DNA from: Methyloversatilis universalis EHg5 | GTDB taxonomy: Bacteria; Pseudomonadota; Gammaproteobacteria; Burkholderiales; Rhodocyclaceae | DNA: 64,000 nt | Direction: 5' to 3' | Assembly (NCBI RefSeq): GCF_000378945.1 | Contig: NZ_KB900539.1 | Coordinates: forward strand, 2,373,229-2,437,228 | Shown here: positions 43,482-52,612 of the stretch, piece by piece | Numbering within the stretch: position 1 is the stretch's first letter | Layout: each line of letters opens with the position of its first letter | Made by a program: the position numbers and the translations under genes | The notes under the pieces: model-generated | The model's database searches: none | Told to the model about the DNA's origin: nothing | The model's input: the letters and a program-made list of their open reading frames with translations, nothing else

Positions 43482-44618
43482 GTGTCGCACTGGCTCATCG
43501 TGGCAGGCAGCGCGCGACCGCTTGCGCAGGCCTGCGTCGACGCCGGCATGAGCTGCGACGTGATCGACCCCTGGGGCGACAGCGACACCCGCGCGCTGGC
43601 GCGACGCCATGCGCGGGCGCCGTTCGGCGCGGACGGTTTCGGCAGCGCGCTGCCGGCGCTGATCGGCCGCATGCAGCGCGAGAGCGGCTGGGACGGCATC
43701 GTCGCCGGTTCGGGCTTCGAAGCATGTCCGGACGCACTGGACGCGCTGTCGGCATTCGCGCCGGTGCTGGGCAACGACGCGACAACGGTCGCCCGCTGCA
43801 AGGACCCGGCCGAAGTCGCACATGCAGCCCGGGCAGCCGGGCTGCGCAGCCCTGATGTCCGGCTGCATGGCGCGCTGGATGGCGACTGGCTGGTGAAACC
43901 GCTGGGCGGCTGTGGCGGTCTGGGTGTACGCGCTGCCCACGCCGGCGAAACGCTGCCGGCCGGTCATTACGGCCAGCGGCGCGTGGACGGCCAGCCGGCT
44001 TCGGTGCTCTTTCTGGCTGACGGACAGCAGGCGCGTGTGGTCGGCGTGAGCCGGCAGACGCCGGGCAGCAGCGCCGGTCCCTACGCCTGGTGCGAAGCGA
44101 CCGGTGACCTGCCCTGCAGCCCGGCCTCGACAGGACTGATCGAACGGGCGCTGAACGCGCTGAGCGCCGTTCTCGGGCTGCGCGGGCTCAATGGCATCGA
44201 TCTGGTGATGAGCGCCGACGGTGACCCGGTGCTGATCGAGATCAACCCGCGCCCGACCGCAACCATGATGCTGTACGGACATCGGGTGACCGGCGGGCTG
44301 TTCGCCGCCCATATCGAGGCCTGCCGCGGACGGCTGACGCAGGTGAATCCGACCGCAAGGCCGGTGAAGGGACTGCGGGTGGTGTATGCGCCGCACGACA
44401 TTCCGGTCGGCGATGCGCTGCGCTGGCCACCGTGGTGCGGCGATCGCCCGCCCGCCGGCAGCGTGGTAGCGCATGGCGCGCCGCTGTGCACGGTCCATGC
44501 GGACGCCGACGACGGCGCGGCCGCGAGCCGGCTGCTGAAGCGGCGCGAGCGCGACATTCTGGACATGTTCGGCTTCAATCCTGAAGTCGGGCAGATGATG
44601 ACAACAGTCTTTTCGTGA
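43482..44618 (+). CDS. ATP-grasp ligase in the H4MPT cluster
   Basis: This 378-aa ATP-grasp protein is probably the counterpart of an unnamed gene of methylotroph C1 clusters (orf17-like) or of the archaeal tyramine-glutamate ligase MfnD; I cannot decide which. ATP-grasp motifs are [20 protein letters not shown] and [20 protein letters not shown] followed by [12 protein letters not shown]. The GTG at 43482 with GGAG upstream is preferred; a TTG at 43443 would overlap mtdB. A role in making H4MPT or methanofuran is inferred from context. Confidence 0.85.
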   Translation: MSHWLIVAGSARPLAQACVDAGMSCDVIDPWGDSDTRALARRHARAPFGADGFGSALPALIGRMQRESGWDGIVAGSGFEACPDALDALSAFAPVLGNDATTVARCKDPAEVAHAARAAGLRSPDVRLHGALDGDWLVKPLGGCGGLGVRAAHAGETLPAGHYGQRRVDGQPASVLFLADGQQARVVGVSRQTPGSSAGPYAWCEATGDLPCSPASTGLIERALNALSAVLGLRGLNGIDLVMSADGDPVLIEINPRPTATMMLYGHRVTGGLFAAHIEACRGRLTQVNPTARPVKGLRVVYAPHDIPVGDALRWPPWCGDRPPAGSVVAHGAPLCTVHADADDGAAASRLLKRRERDILDMFGFNPEVGQMMTTVFS

Positions 44619-44628
44619 GGAGAACGAG

Positions 44629-45627
44629 ATGAGCAATCCCGAACACGGCCCGGTGCTGACCGGCGCCCAGCCCAGCGTGGGCAAGCATGTGATGGCCCTG
44701 GTCGAGGGCCTGGTGCGCGACGCCGACGCGCTGCGCATCAAGGTCGAGCCGCTGCCCGGTGGCGGCCGCGTGATCGACGCCGGCATCAACGTGCCGGGCG
44801 GCATCGAAGCCGGCCGCCGCATCACCGAAATCTGCATGGGCGGCCTCGGCACCGCCACCTTCAATACCCGCGAAGCGCACTGGCCGCTCATCATCAACGT
44901 GCATTCCACCCACCCGGTGGTTGCCTGCCTGGCCAGCCAGTACGCCGGCTGGAGCCTGTCGCACGGCGAGGGCAAGGAAGCCTTCCATGCGCTCGGTTCG
45001 GGCCCGGGCCGCGCGCTGGCGGTGAAAGAGCCGCTGTACAAGGAGCTGGGCTACAAGGACGACGCGAAGCACGCGGTGCTGGTGCTTGAGGTCGACCGCC
45101 AGCCGCCGGCCGAAGTGCTGGCCAAGATCCGCCGCGACTGCAATGTACCGGACGACGGCGTCACGCTCATCCTGACCCCGACCCGCAGCCTGGCCGGCAC
45201 CGTGCAGGTGGTGGGCCGTGTGCTCGAAGTGGCGCTGCACAAGGTGCATGCGCTGGGCTTCCCGCTGCAGCAGATCGTCGATGGCTCGGCCAGCGCGCCG
45301 ATCGCGCCGCCGGCGCCCGACTTCCTGAACGCGATGGGCCGCACCAATGACGCCATCCTGTTCGGCGGCGTCGCCCAGCTCTATGTCGACTGTGAAGACG
45401 ACGCCGCGGCCGATCTGGCGCAGAAGCTGCCCTCTTCCGCTTCGCGCGACTACGGCCGTCCGTTCGCCGAAGTGTTCAAGGAAGTGAAGTACGACTTCTA
45501 CAAGATCGACCCGATGCTGTTCGCACCGGCCCGCGTGGTGGTGAGCAATCTGCGCACCGGCAAGAGCTTCCGCGCCGGCCAGATCAATACCGAACTGCTG
45601 GCCAAGTCCTTCGGCGAGGGCAAGTAA
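44629..45627 (+). CDS. mch: Methenyl-H4MPT cyclohydrolase
   Basis: This 332-aa enzyme hydrolyses methenyl-H4MPT to formyl-H4MPT, the substrate of the Fhc complex. Recognisable stretches are [53 protein letters not shown] and [20 protein letters not shown]. The length and pattern match Methylobacterium and archaeal Mch. The ATG follows GAGGAGAACGAG, a strong RBS. It is 10 bp after the ATP-grasp gene and 4 bp before the RimK-like gene. Confidence 0.97.
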   Translation: MSNPEHGPVLTGAQPSVGKHVMALVEGLVRDADALRIKVEPLPGGGRVIDAGINVPGGIEAGRRITEICMGGLGTATFNTREAHWPLIINVHSTHPVVACLASQYAGWSLSHGEGKEAFHALGSGPGRALAVKEPLYKELGYKDDAKHAVLVLEVDRQPPAEVLAKIRRDCNVPDDGVTLILTPTRSLAGTVQVVGRVLEVALHKVHALGFPLQQIVDGSASAPIAPPAPDFLNAMGRTNDAILFGGVAQLYVDCEDDAAADLAQKLPSSASRDYGRPFAEVFKEVKYDFYKIDPMLFAPARVVVSNLRTGKSFRAGQINTELLAKSFGEGK

Positions 45628-45631
45628 GCCC

Positions 45632-46588
45632 GTGGCTTCGTCGCACCCGGCGAGTCAGGCGAGGCCTTCGCCTGACATCGCCATCGTCACCGACGATCCG
45701 GGCTGGCACGGCAAGCGTCTGGTCGAGGCCTTCCGCGCGCGCGGTTTCAGCGCGCGCTATGTCGCGCTCGGCGAATGCCACATCGATCTGCAGCGCGGCA
45801 TTTCCGGCGTCGTGATGCCGGGCTTCGAACAGGCACTGCCGCAAGCCGTGTTCGTGCGCGGCGTGGCGGGCGGCTCGTTGCAGCAGGTGGTGCTGCGCAT
45901 GGACTTCCTGCACTACCTCGGCGAACTGGGCATACCGGTCTACAACCACGCACGCGCCATAGAGAAGAGCGTGGACAAGGCGATGACCAGCGTGCTGCTG
46001 CATCACGCCGGCATCCCGACGCCGCCGACCTGGGTGACCGAGCAGGAAGCCGAGGCGCGCGCGGTACTGATGCGCGAGTTCGCGGCCGGCCATGACGTGC
46101 TGGTGAAACCGCTGTTCGGCTCGCAGGGCGAAGGCATCGTACGGCTGAAGGCCGGCGACGCGCTGCCGGCGGCGGAAACGCTGGGCAATGTCTGGTACAT
46201 GCAGCGCTACAGCGCGCGCTCGCGCGACAGCGTGGGCGAGTGGTCGGACTGGCGGGTCATGGTGATCGCCGGCCGGCCGGTGGCCGCCATGCTGCGTCGG
46301 GGCAAGAGCTGGCTCAACAACGTCGCCCAGGGCGGCGTGTGCGAAGCAATTCCGGTGTCGCCGGACGATGCGCTGATGCAGCTGGCGGTCGACGCCACCC
46401 GCGCCTGCGGCATGGATTACGCCGGCATCGACATCCTGCGCGACGACCACGGTCAGCTCACCGTGCTCGAGGTGAACAGCATCCCGGCATGGAAGGGCCT
46501 GCAGGGCGTGACCAGCCTGAACATCGCGCAGGCGCTGGCCGACGATCTGATCACGCGCATTCCGCGCGCGGGCGAGATCGCGTGCTGA
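45632..46588 (+). CDS. RimK-like ATP-grasp ligase (orf5-type, MptN-like)
   Basis: This 318-aa RimK-family ATP-grasp enzyme corresponds by position to orf5 of Methylobacterium and resembles archaeal MptN, which adds glutamate to H4MPT. The pattern is PVYNHARAIEKSVDKAMTSV, DVLVKPLFGSQGEGIVRLKA, DYAGIDILRDDHGQLTVLEV and NSIPAWKGLQGV. It starts at GTG 4 bp after mch and overlaps the next gene by 7 bp. A late glutamylation step in cofactor synthesis is likely but unproven here. Confidence 0.87.
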   Translation: MASSHPASQARPSPDIAIVTDDPGWHGKRLVEAFRARGFSARYVALGECHIDLQRGISGVVMPGFEQALPQAVFVRGVAGGSLQQVVLRMDFLHYLGELGIPVYNHARAIEKSVDKAMTSVLLHHAGIPTPPTWVTEQEAEARAVLMREFAAGHDVLVKPLFGSQGEGIVRLKAGDALPAAETLGNVWYMQRYSARSRDSVGEWSDWRVMVIAGRPVAAMLRRGKSWLNNVAQGGVCEAIPVSPDDALMQLAVDATRACGMDYAGIDILRDDHGQLTVLEVNSIPAWKGLQGVTSLNIAQALADDLITRIPRAGEIAC

Positions 46589-47460
46589 ACGCGCTGAGCC
46601 ACGAAACGCTGGAAGCGCTGTTCCGCCGCGCCTGCCGGCTCGACATCGAAGCGCTCAAACCGGGCAATGTCGGTCTGCACGGCGACGGTCACCGGATGCA
46701 GGTGGCCGACTTCATCGCCAGCGCCGATGCGGCCGCTGCGCCACTGTGTCGCCCCGGCGCCACAGTCGGCGAACGGATCGAGGACGCGATGCGCGCGACC
46801 TGGGCGGCAGTGGGCTGCAACACCAATCTGGGCATCGTGCTCGGCTGCGCGCCGATTGCGCATGCCGCACTGCAACGCAAGCCGGACGAAACGCTGCGGC
46901 AGTCGCTGCAGCGCACACTGGCCGCGCTCGATGTCACCGACGCGTCACGTGCGTATGCGGCAATCCGTCTGGCGCATCCGGCCGGCATCGGGGAACGATC
47001 CGAACACGATGTGGCCGAAGCGCCGGCCATCACGCTGAAGCAGGCGATGGACATCGCGGCTCACCGCGACAGCATCGCGGCGCTGTACGCGAACGGACAT
47101 GCACTGGTGTTCGATCATCTGCTGCCGAGATTTATTGCAGCGCGTCGTTCATGGTGCAGTGAAGCATGGGCAGCGACCACTGTGTTCATGTTCTGTCTCG
47201 CATTGATTCCCGACACCCATATCGCGCGCAAACATGGTGCGGAAACGGCGCGTTCGATCCGCGAAAAAGGCGTGCAGATGTACGATCGGCTTGAACAATG
47301 CAGCGATCCGGTTATGATGCAAGACGCGCTGCTGGCATGGGATGAAGAGCTTAAAAACCACGGAATCAATCCCGGTACGAGCGCCGACCTCACCGTGGTG
47401 ACGGCCTTTCTGGCCGGTGTGATCGAAGAAACCTGCGCACTGCGCGAGAAGAAGTTTTGA
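46582..47460 (+). CDS. CitG/MdcB-like protein of the H4MPT cluster (orf7-type)
   Basis: This 292-aa protein is related to triphosphoribosyl-dephospho-CoA synthases (CitG/MdcB). Shared features are RLDIEALKPGNVGLHGDGHR, AVGCNTNLGIVLGCAPIAHA and GTSADLTVVTAFLAGVIEE. In methylotroph C1 clusters this gene (orf7) lies between orf5 and fae. Since no citrate lyase or malonate decarboxylase is present, the protein more likely acts in H4MPT or methanofuran synthesis, perhaps a ribosylphosphate transfer. The start is GTG, overlapping the RimK-like gene. Confidence 0.87.
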   Translation: MLNALSHETLEALFRRACRLDIEALKPGNVGLHGDGHRMQVADFIASADAAAAPLCRPGATVGERIEDAMRATWAAVGCNTNLGIVLGCAPIAHAALQRKPDETLRQSLQRTLAALDVTDASRAYAAIRLAHPAGIGERSEHDVAEAPAITLKQAMDIAAHRDSIAALYANGHALVFDHLLPRFIAARRSWCSEAWAATTVFMFCLALIPDTHIARKHGAETARSIREKGVQMYDRLEQCSDPVMMQDALLAWDEELKNHGINPGTSADLTVVTAFLAGVIEETCALREKKF

Positions 47461-47487
47461 TCCTGTGTTTCGCACCCCGGAACATAG

Positions 47488-47520
47488 GTTATCCACCCGG
47501 GGGGGGAAACCCCCTATAAC
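47488..47520 (+). promoter_or_regulatory. Structured leader of fae
   Basis: GTTAT (47488-47492) pairs with ATAAC (47516-47520) around a G8 run (47499-47506), AAA and a C5 run (47510-47514) that can pair inside. The structure ends 12 bases before the RBS GAGGAG (47533-47538). It may regulate or stabilise the fae transcript. Confidence 0.45.
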
Positions 47521-47545
47521 TGCCTTGTAAATGAGGAGATTCAAT

Positions 47546-48055
47546 ATGGCGAAGATTAACGGTCTGCGTGTCGGCGAGTCCCTGGTTGGTGACGGCAACG
47601 AAGTTGCTCACATCGATCTGCTGATTGGCCCGCGCGGCAGCGCTGCCGAGACCGCGTTCGCGAACGCCCTGGTCAACAACAAGGATGGTTTCACCTCCCT
47701 GCTGGCCGTCGTTGCCCCGAACCTGGTCGTCAAGCCGGCCACCGTCATGTTCAACAAGGTGACCATCAAGGGCGCCAAGCAGGCTGTCCAGATGTTTGGC
47801 CCGGCACAGCGTGGCGTTGCCATGGCCGTGGCTGACAGCGTTGCTGACGGCACCATCCCGGCTGACGAAGCCGACGACCTGTTCATCTCGGTTGGCGTAT
47901 TCATCCACTGGCTGGCCGAAGACGACGCCAAGATCCAGGACTACAACTACCGCGCGACCAAGGAATCGATCGCACGCGCAGTTGCCGGCACCCCGACCGC
48001 AGCCGAAGTGGTTGCCAAGAAGGGCTCGGCCACGCACCCGTTCGCTGCCAACTAA
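47546..48055 (+). CDS. fae: Formaldehyde-activating enzyme
   Basis: This 169-aa enzyme condenses formaldehyde with H4MPT to methylene-H4MPT, the entry of the pathway. The catalytic His lies in [20 protein letters not shown], and [20 protein letters not shown] and [20 protein letters not shown] are hallmarks. The ATG at 47546 follows GAGGAG. Codon use has more GCT, GTT and GGT than neighbouring genes, consistent with very high expression. It is the last gene of the cluster and ends at a strong terminator. Confidence 0.97.
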   Translation: MAKINGLRVGESLVGDGNEVAHIDLLIGPRGSAAETAFANALVNNKDGFTSLLAVVAPNLVVKPATVMFNKVTIKGAKQAVQMFGPAQRGVAMAVADSVADGTIPADEADDLFISVGVFIHWLAEDDAKIQDYNYRATKESIARAVAGTPTAAEVVAKKGSATHPFAAN

Positions 48056-48090
48056 GTCTTACGACTCAGTTACAGCGCTCGTGCTGCAGA

Positions 48091-48126
48091 CGCCTCCGGC
48101 CGCAAGGCCGGGGGCGTTTTTGTTTT
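48091..48126 (+). terminator. Intrinsic terminator after fae
   Basis: CGCCTCCGGCC (48091-48101), loop GCAA, and GGCCGGGGGCG (48106-48116, one G-U pair) are followed by TTTTTGTTTT. The UNCG/GNRA-like loop and long T-run make it very strong. Confidence 0.92.
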
Positions 48127-48202
48127 GTGCAGTCCTGATATGGCGCGTCATGCGCAGCCCGCACTATCGCGCTCTCCCTGCCCCTTGCTTCACCCGATCT
48201 CC

Positions 48203-49696
48203 ATGTGCAGCACAACGCCAACCCCCACTCGCGCCACCCGCCGGGAATGGACAGGCCTCGCGGTCATCGCGCTGCCCTGTCTGGTCTATGCGATGGACCT
48301 CACCGTGCTCAATCTGGCGCTGCCGGCCATCAGCGCCGACCTCCGGCCCGACCCGGCGCAGCTGCTGTGGATCATCGACATCTACGGTTTCATGGTTGCC
48401 GGCCTGCTCATCACCATGGGCACGCTGGGCGACCGCATCGGCCGCCGCCGGCTGCTGCTGATCGGTGCCGCGGCCTTCGCCCTCACTTCGCTGCTGGCCG
48501 CCTTTGCACATACGGCCGAAACGCTGATCGCGGCCCGCGCGCTGCTGGGTATCGCCGGCGCCACGCTGGCGCCGTCCACGCTTTCGCTCATCCGCAACAT
48601 GTTCCATGACGAGCACGAACGGCAGTTCGCGATCGGCATCTGGATCACCGCGTTTTCAGTCGGCAGCGCCATCGGTCCGCTGGCCGGCGGTCTGGTGCTG
48701 CAGCACTGGAGCTGGGGCGCCACCTTCCTGCCCGCGGTGCCGGTGATGCTCCTGCTGCTGGCGCTCGGCCCCACGCTGCTGCCGGAGTACCGCGATCCGC
48801 GGGCCGGTCGCATCGATCCGGCCAGCGTGGCGCTATCCATCGCTGCGGTGCTGAGCTGCATCTACGGGCTGAAGCAGGCCGCCACCCACGGCTTCGGCAT
48901 GATCGAAGCAGGCACGCTGGTAGCCGGCATCGCCTTCGGCCTGCTGTTCGTACGACGCCAGAGCCGACTGGCCGACCCGCTGCTCGACCTCACCCTGTTC
49001 TCGCGGCCAGCGTTCAGCGCCACCATCGCCGCCTATGCGCTGTCCTGCCTCGCCATCTTCGGCGTGTACATCTTCATTACCCAGTATCTGCAGTGGGTAC
49101 TGGGCATGTCACCGCTGCAGGCTGGTCTGGCCATCCTGCCGTGGTCGCTGGGCTTCGTATGCGGTTCGCTGCTGACCCCGCGCATCGCACGCCATGTATC
49201 GGCTTCTCGCATCCTGATCACCGGCATGGCGGTTGCCACCGCCGGCTTCGCGCTGCTGTGCGCCGCCGGCGGCCCGCACACGCTGCCGGTGCTGATCGCG
49301 GCCACCGTGGTCATGAGTCTGGGCATGGCGCCGGTGTTCACGGTGGGCAATGACATCATCGTCAGTTCGGCGCCGGCAGAGCGCGCCGGTGCGGCCGCGG
49401 CGCTGTCGGAAACCAGTGCCGAATTCAGCGGCGCGCTGGGCATCGCGCTGTTCGGCAGTCTGGGCACGCTGATCTACCGGCATGGGCTGGAAGCGCGCCT
49501 GCCGGGCAGTATCGCCACCGGTACCCTGGGCGACACGCTGGAACAGGCGGCCGCCGCCGGCCCGGCCGGCGAGGCGCTGGCGACCGCCGCGCGCGCCGCC
49601 TTCACCGATGCGCTGCAATTCACCGCGCTGTGCGGTGCGCTGCTGGTCGGTGTGGCCTGCGTGGTCGTGGTGCGCCTGCTGCGGACGCGGGACTGA
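48203..49696 (+). CDS. MFS drug exporter, DHA2 (SmvA-like) family
   Basis: This 497-aa polytopic transporter has about 14 predicted helices and is probably a proton-coupled exporter of cationic drugs or dyes. MFS motif A is GTLGDRIGRRRLLLIG (about residues 71-86), and the N-terminal YAMDLTVLNLALPAISADLR and motif C-like GSAIGPLAGGLVLQHWSWG fit DHA2/SmvA members. The ATG at 48203 lacks a clear Shine-Dalgarno. The gene converges with the HAD gene 10 bp downstream. Confidence 0.88.
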   Translation: MCSTTPTPTRATRREWTGLAVIALPCLVYAMDLTVLNLALPAISADLRPDPAQLLWIIDIYGFMVAGLLITMGTLGDRIGRRRLLLIGAAAFALTSLLAAFAHTAETLIAARALLGIAGATLAPSTLSLIRNMFHDEHERQFAIGIWITAFSVGSAIGPLAGGLVLQHWSWGATFLPAVPVMLLLLALGPTLLPEYRDPRAGRIDPASVALSIAAVLSCIYGLKQAATHGFGMIEAGTLVAGIAFGLLFVRRQSRLADPLLDLTLFSRPAFSATIAAYALSCLAIFGVYIFITQYLQWVLGMSPLQAGLAILPWSLGFVCGSLLTPRIARHVSASRILITGMAVATAGFALLCAAGGPHTLPVLIAATVVMSLGMAPVFTVGNDIIVSSAPAERAGAAAALSETSAEFSGALGIALFGSLGTLIYRHGLEARLPGSIATGTLGDTLEQAAAAGPAGEALATAARAAFTDALQFTALCGALLVGVACVVVVRLLRTRD

Positions 49697-49706
49697 GATG
49701 CCGGGC

Positions 49707-50420
49707 TCAGCCGAGCGCTTCGAGCCGCTCGGCCAGTTCGATCACGCTCGTAACCGACAGATCGACCGGTACTGCCGCCTGCGCTTCGCCGAGACCCGGG
49801 CCATGCTCGTCCGGACGCGCGATGAAGGCGGTACGCAGGCCGGCCGCGGCGGCCGCCTCCAGATCGGATGAATGGGCGGCCACCATCATCACTTGATGGG
49901 GCGCCAGATCGAAGGCATCGGCGGCCGACAGATAGACCACCGGCTTGGGCTTGTAGTCGCGCGCCAGTTCGGCCCCGGTGATCGCGTCCCACGGCAGGCC
50001 GTTGCGCCGCGCCAGATTCACCATCAGCGCGATATGGCCGTTCGAGCACGGCGCAAGCCGGTAACGCGCGCGCAGCCGCTGCAGGCCGGGCGCAACGTCC
50101 GGCCAGGCATCCAGCCGGTGCCAGGCCTGGTTGAGATCCACCCGGATCGCCTCGGGCGTATCGTCCAGCCCGTGCCGTGCGAGCACGATATCCAGATTGC
50201 GCCGGTGCAGGCGGTCGAGCTTGCAGAACGGAATGCGCCCGGCCCTCACCTCTTCCATCGCCGGCTGGTACTGCGCCCGCCAGTCGTCAGCAAAGGCATG
50301 GGGATCGACCCGGCCGCCAAACACCGCCGCAAGCTCGCGTGCAATCGAACCGCGCCAGTCGACCAGGGTGCCGAACACGTCGAACACCAGCGCACCGATC
50401 TGTTCCAGAGCTCCGTCCAT
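49707..50420 (-). CDS. Haloacid dehalogenase-like HAD hydrolase, type II
   Basis: This 237-aa cytoplasmic protein of the L-2-haloacid dehalogenase subfamily has motif I VFDVFGTLVDWRG with the nucleophile Asp, motif II CSNGHIALMV, a Lys in YKPKPVVYL, and motif III MMVAAHSSDLEAAAAAG. Dehalogenase activity is possible, but the AHSSDL segment differs from the usual AHNWDL. I used ATG 50420 with AAGGA upstream; ATG 50435 is an alternative. Confidence 0.85.
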   Translation of the reverse strand: MDGALEQIGALVFDVFGTLVDWRGSIARELAAVFGGRVDPHAFADDWRAQYQPAMEEVRAGRIPFCKLDRLHRRNLDIVLARHGLDDTPEAIRVDLNQAWHRLDAWPDVAPGLQRLRARYRLAPCSNGHIALMVNLARRNGLPWDAITGAELARDYKPKPVVYLSAADAFDLAPHQVMMVAAHSSDLEAAAAAGLRTAFIARPDEHGPGLGEAQAAVPVDLSVTSVIELAERLEALG

Positions 50421-50498
50421 GCCGTCCTTTCCCATCGTTGGCCGCACCGCGTGCGCCATGCGATTATCCGCGGCTCGACTCTTACGTGTTCACGGTGC

Positions 50499-51104
50499 AT
50501 GAAGCCGCCCTCCCTGCATATCCGGCCCGCCAAGGCCGACGACGCAGCCGCCATCGCGCAACTGGTGAATGCCGCCTATCGACCGCCGGCAGGCAGCGGC
50601 GGCTGGACCCACGAATCCGCGCTGCTCGACGGCCAGCGCACCGGCATCGACGCGGTCGCGGCGCTGATCGCGGCATCGGGCGCCGGCTCGGTCGTGCTGA
50701 CCGGGCTGATGGCCGACACGCCCGTCGGCTGCGTGCTGGTCGAAACGGATGCGGGCGGCGCCCACATCGGCATGCTCGCGGTTTCACCCGCGCAACAGAC
50801 CGCCGGTCTCGGCAAACAGCTGCTGGCTGCGGCCGAGGAGTGGGCGCACGAACGCTTCGGCTCGACCATCGCCCTGCTCACCGTGATCGGTGCGCGGCCG
50901 GAACTGAAGTCTTTCTACCTCAGACGCGGCTACCACGATACCGGCCGGCGCCTGCCCTATCCCGCCGGTGGCGCCACCGGCCAGCCGCTGCACGGCGCGC
51001 TTGATCTGCATGTGCTCGAAAAATCGCTGCAAGCGCCGGGGCGTGAGCACGCGACGACCGGGTTCACCGGCGCTGAATCCGCAGTTCCGAACGTCCTTTC
51101 CTGA
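50499..51104 (+). CDS. GNAT-family N-acetyltransferase
   Basis: This 201-aa protein has one GNAT domain: LHIRPAKADDAAAIAQLVNA at the start, acetyl-CoA loop GMLAVSPAQQTAGLGKQLLA and the later strand/helix ELKSFYLRRGYHDTGRRLPY. The C-terminal 30 residues are outside the domain. The acceptor is unknown. It starts at ATG 50499, divergent from the HAD gene with 78 bp between them. Confidence 0.82.
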   Translation: MKPPSLHIRPAKADDAAAIAQLVNAAYRPPAGSGGWTHESALLDGQRTGIDAVAALIAASGAGSVVLTGLMADTPVGCVLVETDAGGAHIGMLAVSPAQQTAGLGKQLLAAAEEWAHERFGSTIALLTVIGARPELKSFYLRRGYHDTGRRLPYPAGGATGQPLHGALDLHVLEKSLQAPGREHATTGFTGAESAVPNVLS

Positions 51105-51161
51105 ACCGGCCCCATCCGTACCAGGACAGGCCGACCTCAGATCACCTCACGGAGCCCGCTC

Positions 51162-51599
51162 TTGAAAGCCCGGAAAATCGCCTTCCTTGCCACGCTGCTG
51201 AACCTCGGCATCGCCACCGCCGCAACAACGCCCGCCGCCTTCACCGGCCCGGATTTCAGCGGCATCTACGACTGCACCGGACAGGACCACCACGAGGGCC
51301 CCTACACCGGCACCGTCACGCTGGAACGGGTGGCCGCCCAGAGCACCGGTACCTACGGCGCATACACGTTCACGCTGGACGTGCCCGGCTATGGCGTCTA
51401 TCGCGGCCACGCCGCCTCGCACGGCCGGCACATGGCCATCCACTTCGCGCTGCCCGACCAGAGTACCCGCGACTACGGCACCGGCATCGCCCGCTTCGAA
51501 CGCAGCAAAGGGGGCCAGTGGCGCTTGCGCAAGTTCTACTACGAACCCGAATTCAAGGACGGCAACCACGGCTTCGAAGACTGCCTGCGCCGCAAGTGA
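51162..51599 (+). CDS. Secreted hypothetical protein
   Basis: This 145-aa product has a signal peptide (about 1-21: KARKIAFLATLLNLGIATA). The mature part is beta-rich with FSGIYDCTGQDHHEGPYTGT, TYGAYTFTLDVPGYGVYRGH and CLRRK at the end. Two cysteines could pair. The start is TTG after ACGGAG. Not recognised; the FSGxYxC-TGxD pattern suggests a small periplasmic beta-barrel domain. A terminator lies 78 bp downstream. Confidence 0.72.
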   Translation: MKARKIAFLATLLNLGIATAATTPAAFTGPDFSGIYDCTGQDHHEGPYTGTVTLERVAAQSTGTYGAYTFTLDVPGYGVYRGHAASHGRHMAIHFALPDQSTRDYGTGIARFERSKGGQWRLRKFYYEPEFKDGNHGFEDCLRRK

Positions 51600-51677
51600 G
51601 CATCGTGCTGTAACACAGCGCGCTCACACTGCACTGCGATCCTTGATTGCTGTCACGATGTGAGTTGAAACACGGTT

Positions 51678-51709
51678 GGCCGACCTCTCCCCGGGTCGGC
51701 CATTTTTTT
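51678..51709 (+). terminator. Intrinsic terminator after the secreted protein gene
   Basis: GGCCGACC (51678-51685) and GGTCGGCC (51694-51701) form a perfect stem followed by ATTTTTTT. Confidence 0.9.
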
Positions 51710-51795
51710 GCCCGGCACATCGTTCTGTCACAACCCGGTCACAGTTCTTTCATAAAGTTCGCGGCGGCGAACCGCCAGATCCCCAGGCCACGATC

Positions 51796-52140
51796 ATGAG
51801 CATCGAATTCACCGACGTCAGCGACACGCTGCGCCGCATCGTCATCACCGGCCGGCTCGACGTGCCGGGCACCGACGCCATCTCGACCCGTTTTGCGGCA
51901 CTGGCCGCCAGCTCCGAACACCGCATCGTGGTCGATCTGAGCGGCGTTGAATTCCTCGCATCGATGGGCATACGCGCGCTGGTGATCAATGCCAAGGCGC
52001 AACAGCAGCGTGGCGGCAGGCTGGTCCTGTTCGTCGGCCAGAACGATGCGGTCGGCAAGGTGCTCGACGCCACCGGCATTCCGCAGATGATTCCGGTCTT
52101 TCATGAACTGGCCGACGCCGAGCGTGGCGCGCTCGCCTGA
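51796..52140 (+). CDS. STAS-domain anti-sigma factor antagonist
   Basis: This 114-aa single STAS protein is of the SpoIIAA/RsbV type. The conserved VVDLSGVEFLASMGIRALVI contains the Ser that would be phosphorylated by the partner kinase. It starts at ATG 51796 and overlaps the downstream HATPase gene. Together with that gene and the PP2C gene it forms a partner-switching module. The output, whether sigma factor or enzyme, is not in the window. Confidence 0.9.
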   Translation: MSIEFTDVSDTLRRIVITGRLDVPGTDAISTRFAALAASSEHRIVVDLSGVEFLASMGIRALVINAKAQQQRGGRLVLFVGQNDAVGKVLDATGIPQMIPVFHELADAERGALA

Positions 52141-52564
52141 CGACGACACACTGGTGCTGGACGCGCTCGGCGCGGCCATGGCCGACGCCACGCGCTGGCT
52201 GCACGCCCGCAGTGCGGCACAGGCAGTGCCGGCCGACGCGGTGACCCGGCTGGACCAGTGCCTGGACGAGGCCCTGGCCAATATCGCCGCACACGGCGGC
52301 AGCAGTGCCCTGCCAGTTACGCTGAACTTCACTGTCAATGCCATCGGCAGTCGATGCGAAGCGGCACTGGTCATCAGCGACCACGGTGCCGCTTTCGATC
52401 CGCTCGCGATCACGCCACGCCCGCAGGCGGGCTCGCTGGAAGCGCTGCAGCCCGGCGGGCTGGGCATCACGCTGATGCGCCATTTCGCCGACCGCCTGCA
52501 CTACCGCCGGGCACACCCCTGCAATCACCTCACGGTAGTGGTTGCCTGGGCAGAAACCGCCTGA
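52103..52564 (+). CDS. Anti-sigma factor serine kinase (RsbW/SpoIIAB-like HATPase)
   Basis: This 153-aa GHKL ATPase has an N-box LDQCLDEALANIAAHGG, a G1 box ISDHGAAFDP and a G2 box GGLGITLMRHFADRLHY. It would bind and phosphorylate the STAS protein. ATG 52103 overlaps the STAS gene by 38 bp; GTG 52124 is an alternative start with less overlap. Tight packing indicates co-translation. Confidence 0.88.
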   Translation: MNWPTPSVARSPDDDTLVLDALGAAMADATRWLHARSAAQAVPADAVTRLDQCLDEALANIAAHGGSSALPVTLNFTVNAIGSRCEAALVISDHGAAFDPLAITPRPQAGSLEALQPGGLGITLMRHFADRLHYRRAHPCNHLTVVVAWAETA

Positions 52565-52612
52565 CCCGGCGCGCATTCCCGCCCCCTGAATACGCTCCCC
52601 CCACGCCCCTTC

